A DNA stretch of 64,000 nucleotides from Blastococcus sp. TF02-09 (GCF_003319105.1 NZ_QOHH01000013.1:1-64000), one strand, 5' to 3'; shown: positions 33,987 to 43,864, counted from the first letter of the stretch. Translations and numbers: made by a program. The notes: generated from the letters alone by a model not told the origin.

Positions 33987-36900
33987 TCAGCAGGTGAGCA
34001 GGCCGTTGGGCTGCTCGGTGAGCGTGCCGCGCTCGATCGCCGCGGTCAGCGCCTGCTCCAGGACGCCGGTCACCGCCGCGGAGCGGCGCTTGTGCCCGAA
34101 GACGGCCGCGGTCTGGGTGAGCAGCTCGCCACGGCCCATCCCGGCCGAGGCGCGGCACAGCACACGCATCGCGTTGCCGATCTCCTCCGGCGCGACCTGG
34201 TCGATCGGCCGGTCGGTGCTCGACACCTGACGGCGGAAGCCCTCGTAGCTCTCCGGCGTGACGCCCTCGGGCCACAGGTGCTCGCCCTGCACCGCCGACG
34301 GGGGCAGCAGCGACAGCAGCGCCGACTTCCGCGACGCGGTGGCCCGGTTGAGCCCGAACGCCCCGACGGTCAGCTTGGCCAGCCGGTCGACGTGGATCGG
34401 ACCCTCGGCCTTGATGCCGGCGGCCAGCACCCGGCGCACCACCCGCGCGGCCTTGGACGCCGGCAGCTCGTCGAGCACCGACTTCTCCCCGGCGGTCTTC
34501 GGGATCCACGGCACGAAGGGGCTCTCGCCCTCCAGCGGCACCGGTCCGGCGGGCCTGCGCGGCGCCGGCTTGGACGCGGGCTTCGGCGCCGGGGTGGTGG
34601 GCACCGCGACCGACGCGGTCACCGACGAGCGCAGCGCCGCCACGCCCTTGAACGACTCGATCGCCGCCGTCGGCAGGGGGATGGGGGCCGCGACCACCGC
34701 GGTGGACGGCGCCGAGTCGACCGCCTCGACCAGCCGGTCGACGACGGCCGACGGCTCGCGCAGCCACGACGGCAGCCACACGCGGGAGACGACCGGCCAG
34801 CGGAGCAACCCCTCAAGCACCTCGCCCGGCAGCCCGTCGCGGTCACCGACCGTGCCGCGGCGCGCCCAGGCCGGACCGTCCAGCAGCACCGCGGCCACCG
34901 GGGTCTCCGGGTCGACGGGTCGGCTGATCGACAGGTCGACGCGGAACTCCGAGAGGCCGACGTCGGTGCGCACGACCAGACCGCGGTCGCGCAGCCGGGC
35001 GGCGATCTCCTCGCGGTGCCGGTCCACGACGGCGACCGACCGCGGGGAGCGCGGCAGCACGTCGGTGCCCCGCTCGGCCATGTCGAGGTAGGCGCGCAGG
35101 TGCTTGATGCCCACCGACGACGTCTCCTCGGCCCGCAGCTGCTCGGGGTCGAACGAGGAGAAGACGACGACCTGCCGCCGCGCGCGGGTGATGGCGACGT
35201 TGAGCCGCCGCTCGCCACCGCTGCGGTTGAGCGGGCCGAAGTTCAGCGGCAGCGTGCCGTCGGCGGTGGGGGAGAAGCCGGTGGAGAAGAACACGACGTC
35301 GCGCTCGTCGCCCTGCACGTTCTCCAGGTTCTTGACGAACAGGCCCTCGCCGTCGGTGCGGTCCAGGGCCGCGGCCAGCCGCTCGTCGTCGGCGTCGCGC
35401 AGCAGCGACTCGATGTAGGAGCGCTGCTGGGCGTTGAAGGTGACCACGCCGATCGAGGGCACCGCGTCGACGCCGTCCCACTTGGGCACCGCGTCGAACC
35501 GGCGGCGGATCTCGGCGACGATCGCCTTGGCCTCGATCGGGTTGGTCCGCAGCAGCCGGCCGGCACCCGAGCGGTGGAAGGTGCCCGGCACCCGCACCAG
35601 GGAGACGCCCCGGCCGTCGGGCTCCGACGACGCCCGGCCGTGCGTGGGCGCGGGGAACGACGACAGCCGGTTCTCGTAGTACTGCGCGTTGGAGAACGCG
35701 ATGAGCGACTCGTCCTGGCTGCGGTAGTGCCACGACAGCCAGTGCCGGGGCACCCGCGCCTGCACGCACTCGCTGAGGATCGACTCCTCGTCCTCGACCG
35801 CGGTCTCCACCTCGACGACGTCGTCGGACACCGAGGCGGTCGGCTCGAGGAAGGACGTCGGCGGCATCTGCTTGGAGTCACCGACGACGACGGCGGCCTT
35901 CGCGCGGCCCAGCGCGCCCACGGCGTCGGCGACCCGGATCTGCGAGGCCTCGTCGAACACCACCAGGTCGAACTGCGCCGCGGCGGCCGGGAAGAAGCGG
36001 GCCACCGAGTCCGGCGACACCAGCACGCACGGCATCACCGTGGTGATCAGCTCGCCGTACTGCGCCAGCAGCTGGCGCACGCCCAGCCCGCGGCGCTGCT
36101 TGGCCAGCTCGCGCTGCAGCGCGCCCACCTGGCCGGCGCCCGAGGCCGCGTCGAACGGCCGCGACGCCAGCACCGAGGCCGGCAGCGACTGGGTCAGGTG
36201 CTCGCGCACGGCCCGGGAGGCGGCGGCAAAGCGGGTGATCGCCTTCTCGTGCGCGCCCTCGTCGAACAGGTCCAGCCCGGTGGCGTCGAGGCGCTCGGTC
36301 ACCGACGCCATCGCCAGGCCCCGGTCCAGGGCGCGGACGGCGTCGTCGGCGGTGACCGTCCCGGTGACCAGCAGCCGCCGGGCGTCGAAGAGCCCGGCGA
36401 AGCGCAGCGGCTCCAGGGTGTCGAGGAAGGTGACCCAGCGGCGCAGCGACATGAGCACCGAGCCGTCGGTCCCGCGCTCGGGCCGGGTCATCGACCAGCG
36501 CAGCGTGAAGCCGTCGTCCCCGGTCCAGGCGGCGAGCTGGTCGGCGCTCGTGGCGCACACCCCGACCAGCGCGGTCACCGAGCGCTGCAGCCGCTCCACG
36601 GCGTCGGCCGGCTCCGGGCCCACCGGCATGCCGGCCACGATCAGCTTGCGCAGCTGGACGTGGAAGGACGACGAGCCGTCCACCGCCTGCCCCGCCCGGC
36701 GCAGCCAGGCGACCTGGCGCTCGGGCAGCTGCGGGTCGACGAACGGGTTCCAGCCCTCGGGCACGGCCAGCCCCGGGACGGCGTTGACGCGGCCGGCGAT
36801 CTGTTGCACCGCGGTCTGCACCCGCCACAGGTTCTCCACCAGCGCGGGGACGTCCTTCGGCTTGACCTTGGCGTCGGCACGCAGGTGCCGGGCCAGCCGG

Positions 36901-39890
36901 TCGCGCACCGCGATCAGCCGGCCCCGGCGGCCCCACCAGGACGACGCGGCGGCGGTCTGCGCGGCCACGTAGACGTCGGCCAGCGGCAGCGCCAGCACCT
37001 CGGGGTCGACCAGGTCCATGCCGGGGTGCCGGAAGGCGAGGAAGGCCGCGATCTCGCCGAGCACCGCGCCGGTCGCCGTCGTCCAGCGGCCGGAGAACGT
37101 CTCGTCGAGGACGTCGAGCCCGACCGCCGGGCCGGCGAGCAGGTGACCCAGCGCCGCGAAGTCGTCAGGGGTGCGCGCGTGGCGCAGCACCTGGGTGAGC
37201 TCAGGGTGGCCGGCGACCGCGCGCACCGCCTCGTCGACGGCGGTGGCCGCCGCCTGGGTGGCGGGCAGGTCGATCGCGGGGGAGTCGACGAACGCCCACG
37301 GGTGCCGCAGCGAGGGGCGGGTCAGGTCGGCGATCTCGGGCAGCAGCGCGAGCGCCCGGCGGATCTGGGTGAGCACCTCGGGTGCGGCGTTGGCCACGAA
37401 CGGCAGCGGCACCGGCAGCGGCTCGACGTCGGTGCCGGCGGTCAGCTCGGCGGTGCGGGCGGTGTACAGCGAGAGCCCGACGGCGTTCTCGGTGTGCAGC
37501 CGGTCGGCGTAGCGGGCCAGCAGCCGGCGGGCCGAGCGCAGGTTCTCCGTGTCGGCGGCCAGCCCCTGGTCGTCGACGGCGACCGCGTGCTCCAGCGCCA
37601 GCCGGACCTGCGCCCGCACCATCGAGGCGCGGCTGCCCTTGTCGTGCAGGTCGAGGGCGAACATCCCCATGCCGACGGCGTCCAGGCGGCGGGCGACGAC
37701 GTCCAGGGCCGCCCGCTTCTCGGCCACGAACAGCACCCGTTTGCCCTCGGCGACCGCCCGGGTGAGCAGGTTGGTGATGGTCTGCGACTTGCCGGTGCCG
37801 GGAGGGCCCTCGAGGACGAAGGTGCGCCCGGCGTCCGCCTCGGCGATGGCGCGCAGCTGCGAGGCGTCGGCGGGAGCGGGCAGCTGGGCGGCCAGGTCGT
37901 CGAGGTCGGCGTAGGCGCCGGTGTCCAGCGCCGGGTCGGTGAACGGCTCGGTCGGTTCGTGCACCAGGTGGGCGACCAGCGGGTTCTCCGCGAAGTCGGC
38001 CCAGTGCTCGTCGAGGTCCTTCCACAGCCGGTACTTGGCGAACTGGAGGACGGCGAGGTCCGCCGTCGCCTCGACCCGGTAGGGCAGGCCGTGGCCGACG
38101 AGCGCGACCCGCATCGCCTCCAGCGCCGCCTCGACGTCCATGGTGCCGTCGGCGGTCTCGGTCAGCGTCGGGATGGAGAGCCCGTGCAGCTGGCGCAGCT
38201 TCTCCAGCAGGCAGTAGTTGGGGGCGGTGCTGCCCGACTCGTCGAGCGCGAGCCGGTAGGAGCCGGTGCGGCTGAGCGGGGTCAGCGTGACCGGGATGAG
38301 CACCAGCGGCGAGCGCAGCGACCGGCCGTCGAGCTCCCACACCAGCGAGCCCAGCGCCAGGTACAGGTTGTTGGCGCCGGTCTCCTCCTGCACCGTCTTC
38401 GCCCGGTAGGCGAGGTTGCGCAGCCGCGGCAGGTAGCCCCCGGTGGTGACGTCGGCGTGCACCTCGCGGCGCTCGACGAGCAGGTCGGCCAGTTGGGTCG
38501 AGGGCAGGTCGGCGGCGCCGGTCAGGCCGCGCTCGGTCTGGACGGCGGCGAGCTTGTCACCGGGCAGCAGCGTGATGGGGGTGCCGTCGTGGACGAACCG
38601 CTCCAGCACCGGCAGCGCGGCATCCGGCACGGTCAGCGCCAGCCCGGTGCGGTCGGTGTAGTTGATCAGCCGGTTGCGCAGGCTCAGGTCCAGCAGCGCG
38701 TTCTTCCACTGCTGCACCCGCGGCGGCGCCTCGGGCCGGGGGGCGGACGTCGTCGTCGTCCCCTCCGGCGGCGCCGGGGCGCTGTGCACCGCGGCCCGGT
38801 ACTCGACGACCTGCAGCACGCCGGCCTCGTCGCGGGCTCGGGCGGGCAGCGGCACGATGCCGTCGCGCCGCGCGCGGTGGACGTCGGTGACGCCGACGAT
38901 CCGGTCCAGCTCACCGCTGAGCCAGCGGTCGTAGGCGGGCCGGTGCAGGTCGGTGCCGGGCTCGCCGGTGCCGGTGAGCAGCGTGGTCTCGACCAGGCCG
39001 ATGAGCCCCAGGTCGACCAGGTTGACCAGCCCCGCGGCGTCGGTGGTCGCGGCGGACTCGGCGCTGCGCTCCTCGCGCCAGTAGCCCAGGAAGGAGTGCC
39101 CCTCGGCGAGCCAGAGCAGCGGCCGGATGCCCGCCTGCTCCAGCGCCGCGGCCAGGAGCACCACGGTGTCCAGCGGCGTCCCCACCTTCCAGGTCAGGAC
39201 GTCGCCCGGCGTCCGCACCTGCTGGCCGACTTCGGACCAGGTGGCCGGCGGCTCGCTGTAGCGGATGCCGCGGGCGCGCAGCGTCTCGGCGATCGAGGCG
39301 ACCACCTCGTCGACGCGCTCCGCCGTCGCGGCGTACCCGACGAGCGCGCCGCTGCCGGTCGCCTGCTCGAGGTGGTCGGCGGCCTCGGCCACGAGCGCGG
39401 TGACGGCGGGGTGGTTCGGCATGACGTGCGCGGCGAGCATCTCCAGCGCCAGCGGCAGGGGAGAGGCCAGCCACTGGTTGGCGGCGAGCACCTGCACGGG
39501 CTTGGCGGCCTCACCGACGATGGCGGGGCCGTCCTCGCCGCTGACCAGCACCTCGACGTCGATGACGCCGGGCCGCTGCTCCTCGACCTGCAGCATGGCG
39601 GCCGGGTCCATGACCAGGCCGACGTCGGTGAGCACCGTCGTGCGGCCGGCGTCGAGGTCGGCCAGCAGCTCGACCGGCCGGGCGATCGGGCCCTCGGCGT
39701 CGCGCACCGACAGCCGCACGGTCGCGCCGCGGAGGGTCGCCTCGGAGGTGAGCGCCAGCCGCGGGACGACCGGGATGCCGTTGTGCGCCAGGGCGTAGCT
39801 GAGCACCGGGGTGGAGGTGATCTCGATGGAGACCGCCGCCGTCCGCGGCGCCACGGCGTCGCCGAGGTCGAGATCGGCAGTGCTCTCCAT
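33987..39890 (-). CDS. DUF4011 / SF1 helicase / Vsr-like nuclease / DUF3320 protein (Hhe-like)
   Basis: A 1967-aa single chain. An N-terminal beta-rich region (1-370) precedes DUF4011 (WKNALLDLSLRNRLINYTDRTG, about 385 onward). A Upf1-like SF1 helicase follows, with Walker A EGPPGTGKSQT, Walker B VFDEASQIRV, GDSKQMPPTSF and a C-terminal helicase half (NVAITRARRQVVVFSS). Then comes a Vsr/MTES-like nuclease (FRVDLSISRP, VAAVLLDGPAW) and a DUF3320 winged helix (RPIDQVAPEEIGNAMR). From memory this order matches Hhe, a single-gene phage-defence protein; related proteins are also common on actinobacterial chromosomes. ATG 39888-39890 is used. No partner gene is seen, so it would act alone. Confidence 0.92.
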   Translation of the reverse strand: MESTADLDLGDAVAPRTAAVSIEITSTPVLSYALAHNGIPVVPRLALTSEATLRGATVRLSVRDAEGPIARPVELLADLDAGRTTVLTDVGLVMDPAAMLQVEEQRPGVIDVEVLVSGEDGPAIVGEAAKPVQVLAANQWLASPLPLALEMLAAHVMPNHPAVTALVAEAADHLEQATGSGALVGYAATAERVDEVVASIAETLRARGIRYSEPPATWSEVGQQVRTPGDVLTWKVGTPLDTVVLLAAALEQAGIRPLLWLAEGHSFLGYWREERSAESAATTDAAGLVNLVDLGLIGLVETTLLTGTGEPGTDLHRPAYDRWLSGELDRIVGVTDVHRARRDGIVPLPARARDEAGVLQVVEYRAAVHSAPAPPEGTTTTSAPRPEAPPRVQQWKNALLDLSLRNRLINYTDRTGLALTVPDAALPVLERFVHDGTPITLLPGDKLAAVQTERGLTGAADLPSTQLADLLVERREVHADVTTGGYLPRLRNLAYRAKTVQEETGANNLYLALGSLVWELDGRSLRSPLVLIPVTLTPLSRTGSYRLALDESGSTAPNYCLLEKLRQLHGLSIPTLTETADGTMDVEAALEAMRVALVGHGLPYRVEATADLAVLQFAKYRLWKDLDEHWADFAENPLVAHLVHEPTEPFTDPALDTGAYADLDDLAAQLPAPADASQLRAIAEADAGRTFVLEGPPGTGKSQTITNLLTRAVAEGKRVLFVAEKRAALDVVARRLDAVGMGMFALDLHDKGSRASMVRAQVRLALEHAVAVDDQGLAADTENLRSARRLLARYADRLHTENAVGLSLYTARTAELTAGTDVEPLPVPLPFVANAAPEVLTQIRRALALLPEIADLTRPSLRHPWAFVDSPAIDLPATQAAATAVDEAVRAVAGHPELTQVLRHARTPDDFAALGHLLAGPAVGLDVLDETFSGRWTTATGAVLGEIAAFLAFRHPGMDLVDPEVLALPLADVYVAAQTAAASSWWGRRGRLIAVRDRLARHLRADAKVKPKDVPALVENLWRVQTAVQQIAGRVNAVPGLAVPEGWNPFVDPQLPERQVAWLRRAGQAVDGSSSFHVQLRKLIVAGMPVGPEPADAVERLQRSVTALVGVCATSADQLAAWTGDDGFTLRWSMTRPERGTDGSVLMSLRRWVTFLDTLEPLRFAGLFDARRLLVTGTVTADDAVRALDRGLAMASVTERLDATGLDLFDEGAHEKAITRFAAASRAVREHLTQSLPASVLASRPFDAASGAGQVGALQRELAKQRRGLGVRQLLAQYGELITTVMPCVLVSPDSVARFFPAAAAQFDLVVFDEASQIRVADAVGALGRAKAAVVVGDSKQMPPTSFLEPTASVSDDVVEVETAVEDEESILSECVQARVPRHWLSWHYRSQDESLIAFSNAQYYENRLSSFPAPTHGRASSEPDGRGVSLVRVPGTFHRSGAGRLLRTNPIEAKAIVAEIRRRFDAVPKWDGVDAVPSIGVVTFNAQQRSYIESLLRDADDERLAAALDRTDGEGLFVKNLENVQGDERDVVFFSTGFSPTADGTLPLNFGPLNRSGGERRLNVAITRARRQVVVFSSFDPEQLRAEETSSVGIKHLRAYLDMAERGTDVLPRSPRSVAVVDRHREEIAARLRDRGLVVRTDVGLSEFRVDLSISRPVDPETPVAAVLLDGPAWARRGTVGDRDGLPGEVLEGLLRWPVVSRVWLPSWLREPSAVVDRLVEAVDSAPSTAVVAAPIPLPTAAIESFKGVAALRSSVTASVAVPTTPAPKPASKPAPRRPAGPVPLEGESPFVPWIPKTAGEKSVLDELPASKAARVVRRVLAAGIKAEGPIHVDRLAKLTVGAFGLNRATASRKSALLSLLPPSAVQGEHLWPEGVTPESYEGFRRQVSSTDRPIDQVAPEEIGNAMRVLCRASAGMGRGELLTQTAAVFGHKRRSAAVTGVLEQALTAAIERGTLTEQPNGLLTC

Positions 39891-40061
39891 GTCACCTGTC
39901 TACCGGGTAGGACGGAAGGGTCCTCCCATGCTCCCCGACGGGTGTGGCGGATGTGACGCCTGTGCCGGTAACCCGGCCGGAATCACACGACGAGCGGCAG
40001 TCGTTCCGGAGCGGCTTCGCCGGTGCGAGGATGGCGGCGACGTCCGGACTGCGGAGGTGGC

Positions 40062-40490
40062 ATGACCCACGCGCCCGAGCTGCGGGCGGGCGACGCCGAC
40101 CGGCAGGCGGCGGCCGACCGGTTGCGGGCCGCCCACGACGAGGGCCGGCTCGACCTCGCGGAGTACGACCGGCGGCTGGCGGAGGCGTACGCGGCGGTGA
40201 CCTACGCCGACCTCGACCGGCTGTTCACCGACCTCCCGGCGCGCCCGGCGTTGTCCGCGCCTCCGGCGGCCGGGGCACCGGTCGTGCGGACCCCGGCCCG
40301 CTTCCCGCTCGCGCTGACGATCCTCTGGACGGTGGGGGCGAGCGTCGTCGCCATCAACCTGACGGTCTGGCTGCTGGTCAGCTTTGCGGCGGACGAGCCG
40401 GTGCACTTCTGGCCGATGTGGCTGGCCGTGCCGGGCGTTGCGCTGGGCATCGGGACGGTGATCACCCTGCGGGTGCGCGGCTCCCGCTGA
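40062..40490 (+). CDS. DUF1707 membrane protein
   Basis: ATG 40062 follows GGAGG. The N-terminal 55 residues are a DUF1707 (SHOCT-like) domain: LRAGDADRQAAADRLRAAH, LDLAEYDRRL, ADLDRLFTDLP. Two membrane helices follow (LALTILWTVGASVVAINLTV and MWLAVPGVALGIGTVIT). Such proteins are common small actinobacterial membrane proteins of unknown role. Convergent with the next gene (3 nt apart). Confidence 0.88.
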   Translation: MTHAPELRAGDADRQAAADRLRAAHDEGRLDLAEYDRRLAEAYAAVTYADLDRLFTDLPARPALSAPPAAGAPVVRTPARFPLALTILWTVGASVVAINLTVWLLVSFAADEPVHFWPMWLAVPGVALGIGTVITLRVRGSR

Positions 40491-40493
40491 CCC

Positions 40494-41105
40494 TCATCGG
40501 CGGCGCAGGGTGCGGCCGTCGGGCAGGGTGCGGCCGCCCAGCAGGGCCACCAGCTCGCCGGCGTTGCCGCGGACGACCTCGCCCTCGCCCCAGGCCCGGT
40601 CGGCGTCCTCGGTCTCGAGCCTGGTCCCGGTCAGGTCCAGGCCGAAGAGCGCGCCGTTCGCTGCGGTGAGCTGGTCGAGGACGGCGACGACCGCGTCGGC
40701 CGGTGCCACCGCGGGCCGGCCGAGCGCGACGGTGACGTCGAGGGAGTGGATGACGGCGTGGCTCAGCGCGCCCGCCGCGCCACCGCCGGGCGGCTGCCAC
40801 GCGTGCAGGGCCGGTGCGCGCAGGTCGGCCAGGAGGCCGTCGGTGGGCAGTGCCCCGTCGCGGTCGGCCACGGTGTCGGACAGCCGGCCGAAGTCGCCGC
40901 CCGCGGCCGCCATCTCCGCACCGAACCGCTCGGGGATGAGCCGGACGGGCATGGTCACGTGGGCGACGACGTGCCGGACCTGCCAGCCCTCGCAGAGCGT
41001 CGGCGCGTCCCAGGTGCCGGCGGGGGACTCCGCGAGCAGGTCGGCGAGGCCCTCGTACGTCTGCGCGACCCACGGCTGCAGGTCGTGCTGGATCTGGTCC
41101 GTCAT
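40494..41105 (-). CDS. Maleylpyruvate isomerase family, mycothiol-dependent-type protein
   Basis: A 203-aa DinB/MDMPI fold protein: N-terminal four-helix bundle with the metal-ligand-like histidine in EGWQVRHVVAHV and a second His region (HAVIHSLDVTVAL). This family binds a metal and often uses mycothiol as cofactor. ATG 41103-41105 follows AGGAGGAGG. The reaction is unknown; the presence supports an actinobacterial host. Confidence 0.85.
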   Translation of the reverse strand: MTDQIQHDLQPWVAQTYEGLADLLAESPAGTWDAPTLCEGWQVRHVVAHVTMPVRLIPERFGAEMAAAGGDFGRLSDTVADRDGALPTDGLLADLRAPALHAWQPPGGGAAGALSHAVIHSLDVTVALGRPAVAPADAVVAVLDQLTAANGALFGLDLTGTRLETEDADRAWGEGEVVRGNAGELVALLGGRTLPDGRTLRRR

Positions 41106-41183
41106 CTGTCCTCCTCCTGTGCCGCCGCTCGGCACCGTCGTCGACGTAGACGCTCCGCGGTCCTGAGAATGATCGCCGCTCGG

Positions 41184-41594
41184 TCAGAAGCTGCTCGTGG
41201 CCAGTGAGGTGGTCGCGATCATCAGCGCGATGCTCACCGGGCCGAGCAGCCAGCCCGCCCAGCGGACTACGCGCGAGCGGACCCCTCGTCGGGTGAGGAC
41301 GGCCAGGACCAGGCCGATGAGCAACAACACGCCCTGCACCTTCCAGTCGGCCTCGAGCCAGGAGGCGGCACCGACGCAGGGGCGGCACTCGGTGACGCTG
41401 CAGCTGAAGGTGTTGGTGCAGTCGGTCATCACGCCGAAGCTCGTACTGAAGCCGCCGAAGGTGGCGAGCGCGATCACGACGACGAGGGACAGCGACAGCG
41501 GCGTCCCGAGCGGGCGCGGCGGACGGCGGCGCGGCCTCCTCCCGGCACTGCCGGTCGGTGCGGCACCGTCGGCCGCTCGGCGGTGGTCCGTCAC
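41184..41594 (-). CDS. Small membrane protein with a Cys-rich loop
   Basis: GTG 41592-41594 is chosen because GGAGG lies eight bases upstream. The 136-aa product has a basic N-terminus, three hydrophobic helices, and a short external loop with four Cys (DCTNTFSCSVTECRPC). The longer upstream frame lacks coding bias. No family is recognised. Confidence 0.7.
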   Translation of the reverse strand: MTDHRRAADGAAPTGSAGRRPRRRPPRPLGTPLSLSLVVVIALATFGGFSTSFGVMTDCTNTFSCSVTECRPCVGAASWLEADWKVQGVLLLIGLVLAVLTRRGVRSRVVRWAGWLLGPVSIALMIATTSLATSSF

Positions 41595-41811
41595 CTGGGC
41601 TGCCTCCGCTCCACGTCCTCGTCCCGACAGCTTCGGGGGCGGCAGCGTAGCCCCGACGGTGCCTCGTTGTACCCACTCGCGGGCGAGTCGCGCGGTACGG
41701 CCGGACGGCACAGGATCACGGCGCATGGAGTCGCCGGCGCGCATCTGTGTATAGGCCGCTGACCTGGGGATTCGTGTGGTGCGCCAGGCTTCGTAGCGGT
41801 ACTATTCGTAC

Positions 41812-43053
41812 ATGTGTTCGACCGGATGCTCGACGCCGCTGGAGTGCCTCGCCGGTGCGCTGTCGGCGCTGGCCGGTCAGGACCTCAAGGGGTCGTTCGG
41901 GCCGGCGGTGATCGAGCGCGCCGGCGCGCTGGTGATCGCGAAGAACCGGCTGGACGCCGAGCTGGCGCGCACGGTGCGGGAGGGTGAGCTGACCCAGGCC
42001 TGCGAGCACGACGGCAAGGCCACGATGGCGTCCTGGCTGCGCGGGCACCACCGGTTGTCCAAGGCTCAGGCGGCGCGGCTGGTGCGCAACGGCCGCACGC
42101 TGGAGCAGCTGCCGGTGCTGGCTGCCGCGGCGGCGGTGGGTGCGGTGACGGCGGAGGCGGTCGGGGTGATCGCGCCGGTGGTGTCGGAGGTGAACCTGGC
42201 CCGCGCCGCGGCCCAGGGCGTGGACGTGGGGGAGATTGACGCGGCGCTGACCGAGGCCGCCGTCACCGCCTCGCATGCCGATCTGCGCGAGGCCGTCGGT
42301 CACTATCTGGCCCGGCTGGACCCTGACGGCACGGAACCGGACCCCACCGAGCAGCGGTCGTTGTTCTTCACCAAGAACGGCGACGGGACGGTGTCCTTCC
42401 ACGGCACCCTGGACGCTGTGGGCGGGGAGAAGTTCCAGGCCGCCGTCGAGTCCCACGTGCAGGCCGACCGGCCCGCCGGCGACCGGCGCACCCGCTCCCA
42501 GCGGCAGGGTGATGCCCTCGTGCAGCTCTGCGACAACGCCCTGGCGTCGGGTCGGCTGCCGACGCTGCGCGGGCACAAGCCGCACGTGGTCGTCACGATC
42601 GACCTCGACGACCTGATGGACACCTCGACCGGCGCCGGGGCCGGCCGCACCGGGTTCGGCGGGATCATCTCCGCCGCCCGGGCCCGCTGGCTGGCCTGCG
42701 ACGGCAACGTCACCCGCGTCGTGATGGGCCCCGAAGGCCAGCCCCTGGACTTCGGCCGCACCAAGCGGATCGTCCCACCGCACCTGCGCCGCGCCGTCGA
42801 GGTACGCGACCGGTCCTGCGTGTTCGCCGGCTGCGACGCCCCGACCCACTGGTGCGATGTCCACCACGTCGCCGAATGGCTCCTGGATGACGGGCCGACC
42901 AACCTGGAGAACTCCGCACTGCTGTGCGAACGGCACCACACCAAGGTCCACCACGGCTTCCGGGTCGAACGACAACCCGACGGCCGATGGCGCACCTGGC
43001 GCCCCGACGGCACCGAGATCGTCCTCCCCGAACCCTTCCTCGTCTCCGCCTGA
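41812..43053 (+). CDS. DUF222 / HNH endonuclease (13E12-type)
   Basis: The 413-aa protein has an N-terminal DUF222 helical domain (about 20-290) and a C-terminal HNH domain with CVFAGCDAPTHWCDVHHV, ENSALLCERHHTKVH. This family is highly multiplied in actinobacteria (13E12 repeats of mycobacteria) and behaves like a dispersed selfish or homing nuclease. The active-site residues are present. A -10-like TACTAT stretch lies upstream and a hairpin downstream; no flanking repeats are seen. Confidence 0.92.
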   Translation: MCSTGCSTPLECLAGALSALAGQDLKGSFGPAVIERAGALVIAKNRLDAELARTVREGELTQACEHDGKATMASWLRGHHRLSKAQAARLVRNGRTLEQLPVLAAAAAVGAVTAEAVGVIAPVVSEVNLARAAAQGVDVGEIDAALTEAAVTASHADLREAVGHYLARLDPDGTEPDPTEQRSLFFTKNGDGTVSFHGTLDAVGGEKFQAAVESHVQADRPAGDRRTRSQRQGDALVQLCDNALASGRLPTLRGHKPHVVVTIDLDDLMDTSTGAGAGRTGFGGIISAARARWLACDGNVTRVVMGPEGQPLDFGRTKRIVPPHLRRAVEVRDRSCVFAGCDAPTHWCDVHHVAEWLLDDGPTNLENSALLCERHHTKVHHGFRVERQPDGRWRTWRPDGTEIVLPEPFLVSA

Positions 43054-43090
43054 TCCCCGCTCCGCGCTGCCGAATTTCTGTTCCGCGCTA

Positions 43091-43115
43091 CCGGCCCGCC
43101 ACCCCGGCGGGCCGG
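43091..43115 (+). terminator. Hairpin after the DUF222/HNH gene
   Basis: CCGGCCCGCC pairs with GGCGGGCCGG across a 5-nt loop, about 37 nt after the stop codon. Confidence 0.6.
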
Positions 43116-43185
43116 CACAGGCGCGCGCCCGCCCACCCCGCGGGTTCTGTGGGCGCTGGTACGGCACTCCGCGCGTGGACATGGC

Positions 43186-43233
43186 GTCGGGTGATCCTGT
43201 TGGACGTACGTCGGCCGATCCTGCTGGACGTAA
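43186..43233. repeat. Tandem pair of imperfect 24-bp repeats
   Basis: The unit GTCGGNNGATCCTGYTGGACGT-A occurs twice in direct succession (43186-43209 and 43210-43233), matching at 20 of 24 positions. It lies just upstream of a lipoprotein gene start at 43253 and could be a regulator-binding array or leader. Confidence 0.6.
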
Positions 43234-43252
43234 ACGGCCGCGGGGCCGCACG

Positions 43253-43864
43253 ATGCGCGACATGGACGGGCCCAGGTCGACATGGCCCCTGCTGGCGATG
43301 GCCACGCTCCTGGCGGCCGCGCCCGCGCTGGCCGCCTGCGCCACCGCCGGCGCCGACGAGCCGGCCAGTGCGCCCGACGTCGCGGAGTTCCGCCTCGGGG
43401 CCGAGACGCCCGAGGCGCGCCAGTTCGTGCTCACGCCGTTCCCCGGACCACGTGTCGACGTGATCCGCCCGCCGTCTCCTGCTCCAGAACTCACCGTCCC
43501 CGACCCGGGAGAAGGCGTCGACGAGCGGACCGACACGCCTGCGCCTGCTCCCGACTCCGGTGGCCGGTCGCCCCTCGAGTCGGCGTATCAGCCCTCGATC
43601 GCGTGGGTCAACCACGGGCAGTACCTCGGGGTAATCACCTTCGGCAGTTCCAGCTGCCCCAGCGGACCGCTCAGTGTCGAGGTGGTCGCAGAGCAGCAGA
43701 TCGCGATCCGCCTCGGGGAGCTGTTCCCCGACCAGGAAGTCTGCTCGGCGGACATGAGCGGGCACGTCACGGTGGTCGAACTGCCGTCGGGGATCACGCC
43801 GACGAAGCCGCTGGTGGCCCGCCTCGGGGACTACGAGGTGACCATCGAGGCCGTCGACCGCTGA
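43253..43864 (+). CDS. Lipoprotein of unknown function
   Basis: A 203-aa protein with an N-terminal signal (WPLLAMATLLAAAPALAAC) ending in a lipobox-like Cys. The mature part has a Pro/Glu-rich linker (residues 55-100) and a beta-rich domain with a Cys pair (GSSSCPSGPLSV ... EVCSADMSG). No family is recognised. ATG 43253 or 43262 could start it. It is preceded by a tandem repeat pair. Confidence 0.75.
   Translation: MRDMDGPRSTWPLLAMATLLAAAPALAACATAGADEPASAPDVAEFRLGAETPEARQFVLTPFPGPRVDVIRPPSPAPELTVPDPGEGVDERTDTPAPAPDSGGRSPLESAYQPSIAWVNHGQYLGVITFGSSSCPSGPLSVEVVAEQQIAIRLGELFPDQEVCSADMSGHVTVVELPSGITPTKPLVARLGDYEVTIEAVDR

Noticed and set aside
34092-39956. A plus-strand open frame of 1954 codons across the DUF4011 helicase gene
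   Set aside because: It mirrors the real minus-strand gene. Its product is Arg/Gly/Pro-rich with no domain, an effect of very high GC at third positions.
41812-43053. The DUF222/HNH gene as part of a transposon
   Set aside because: No terminal inverted repeats or target duplications were found around it.
43186-43233. The tandem repeat as a CRISPR array
   Set aside because: There are only two adjacent imperfect units, no spacers and no cas genes.
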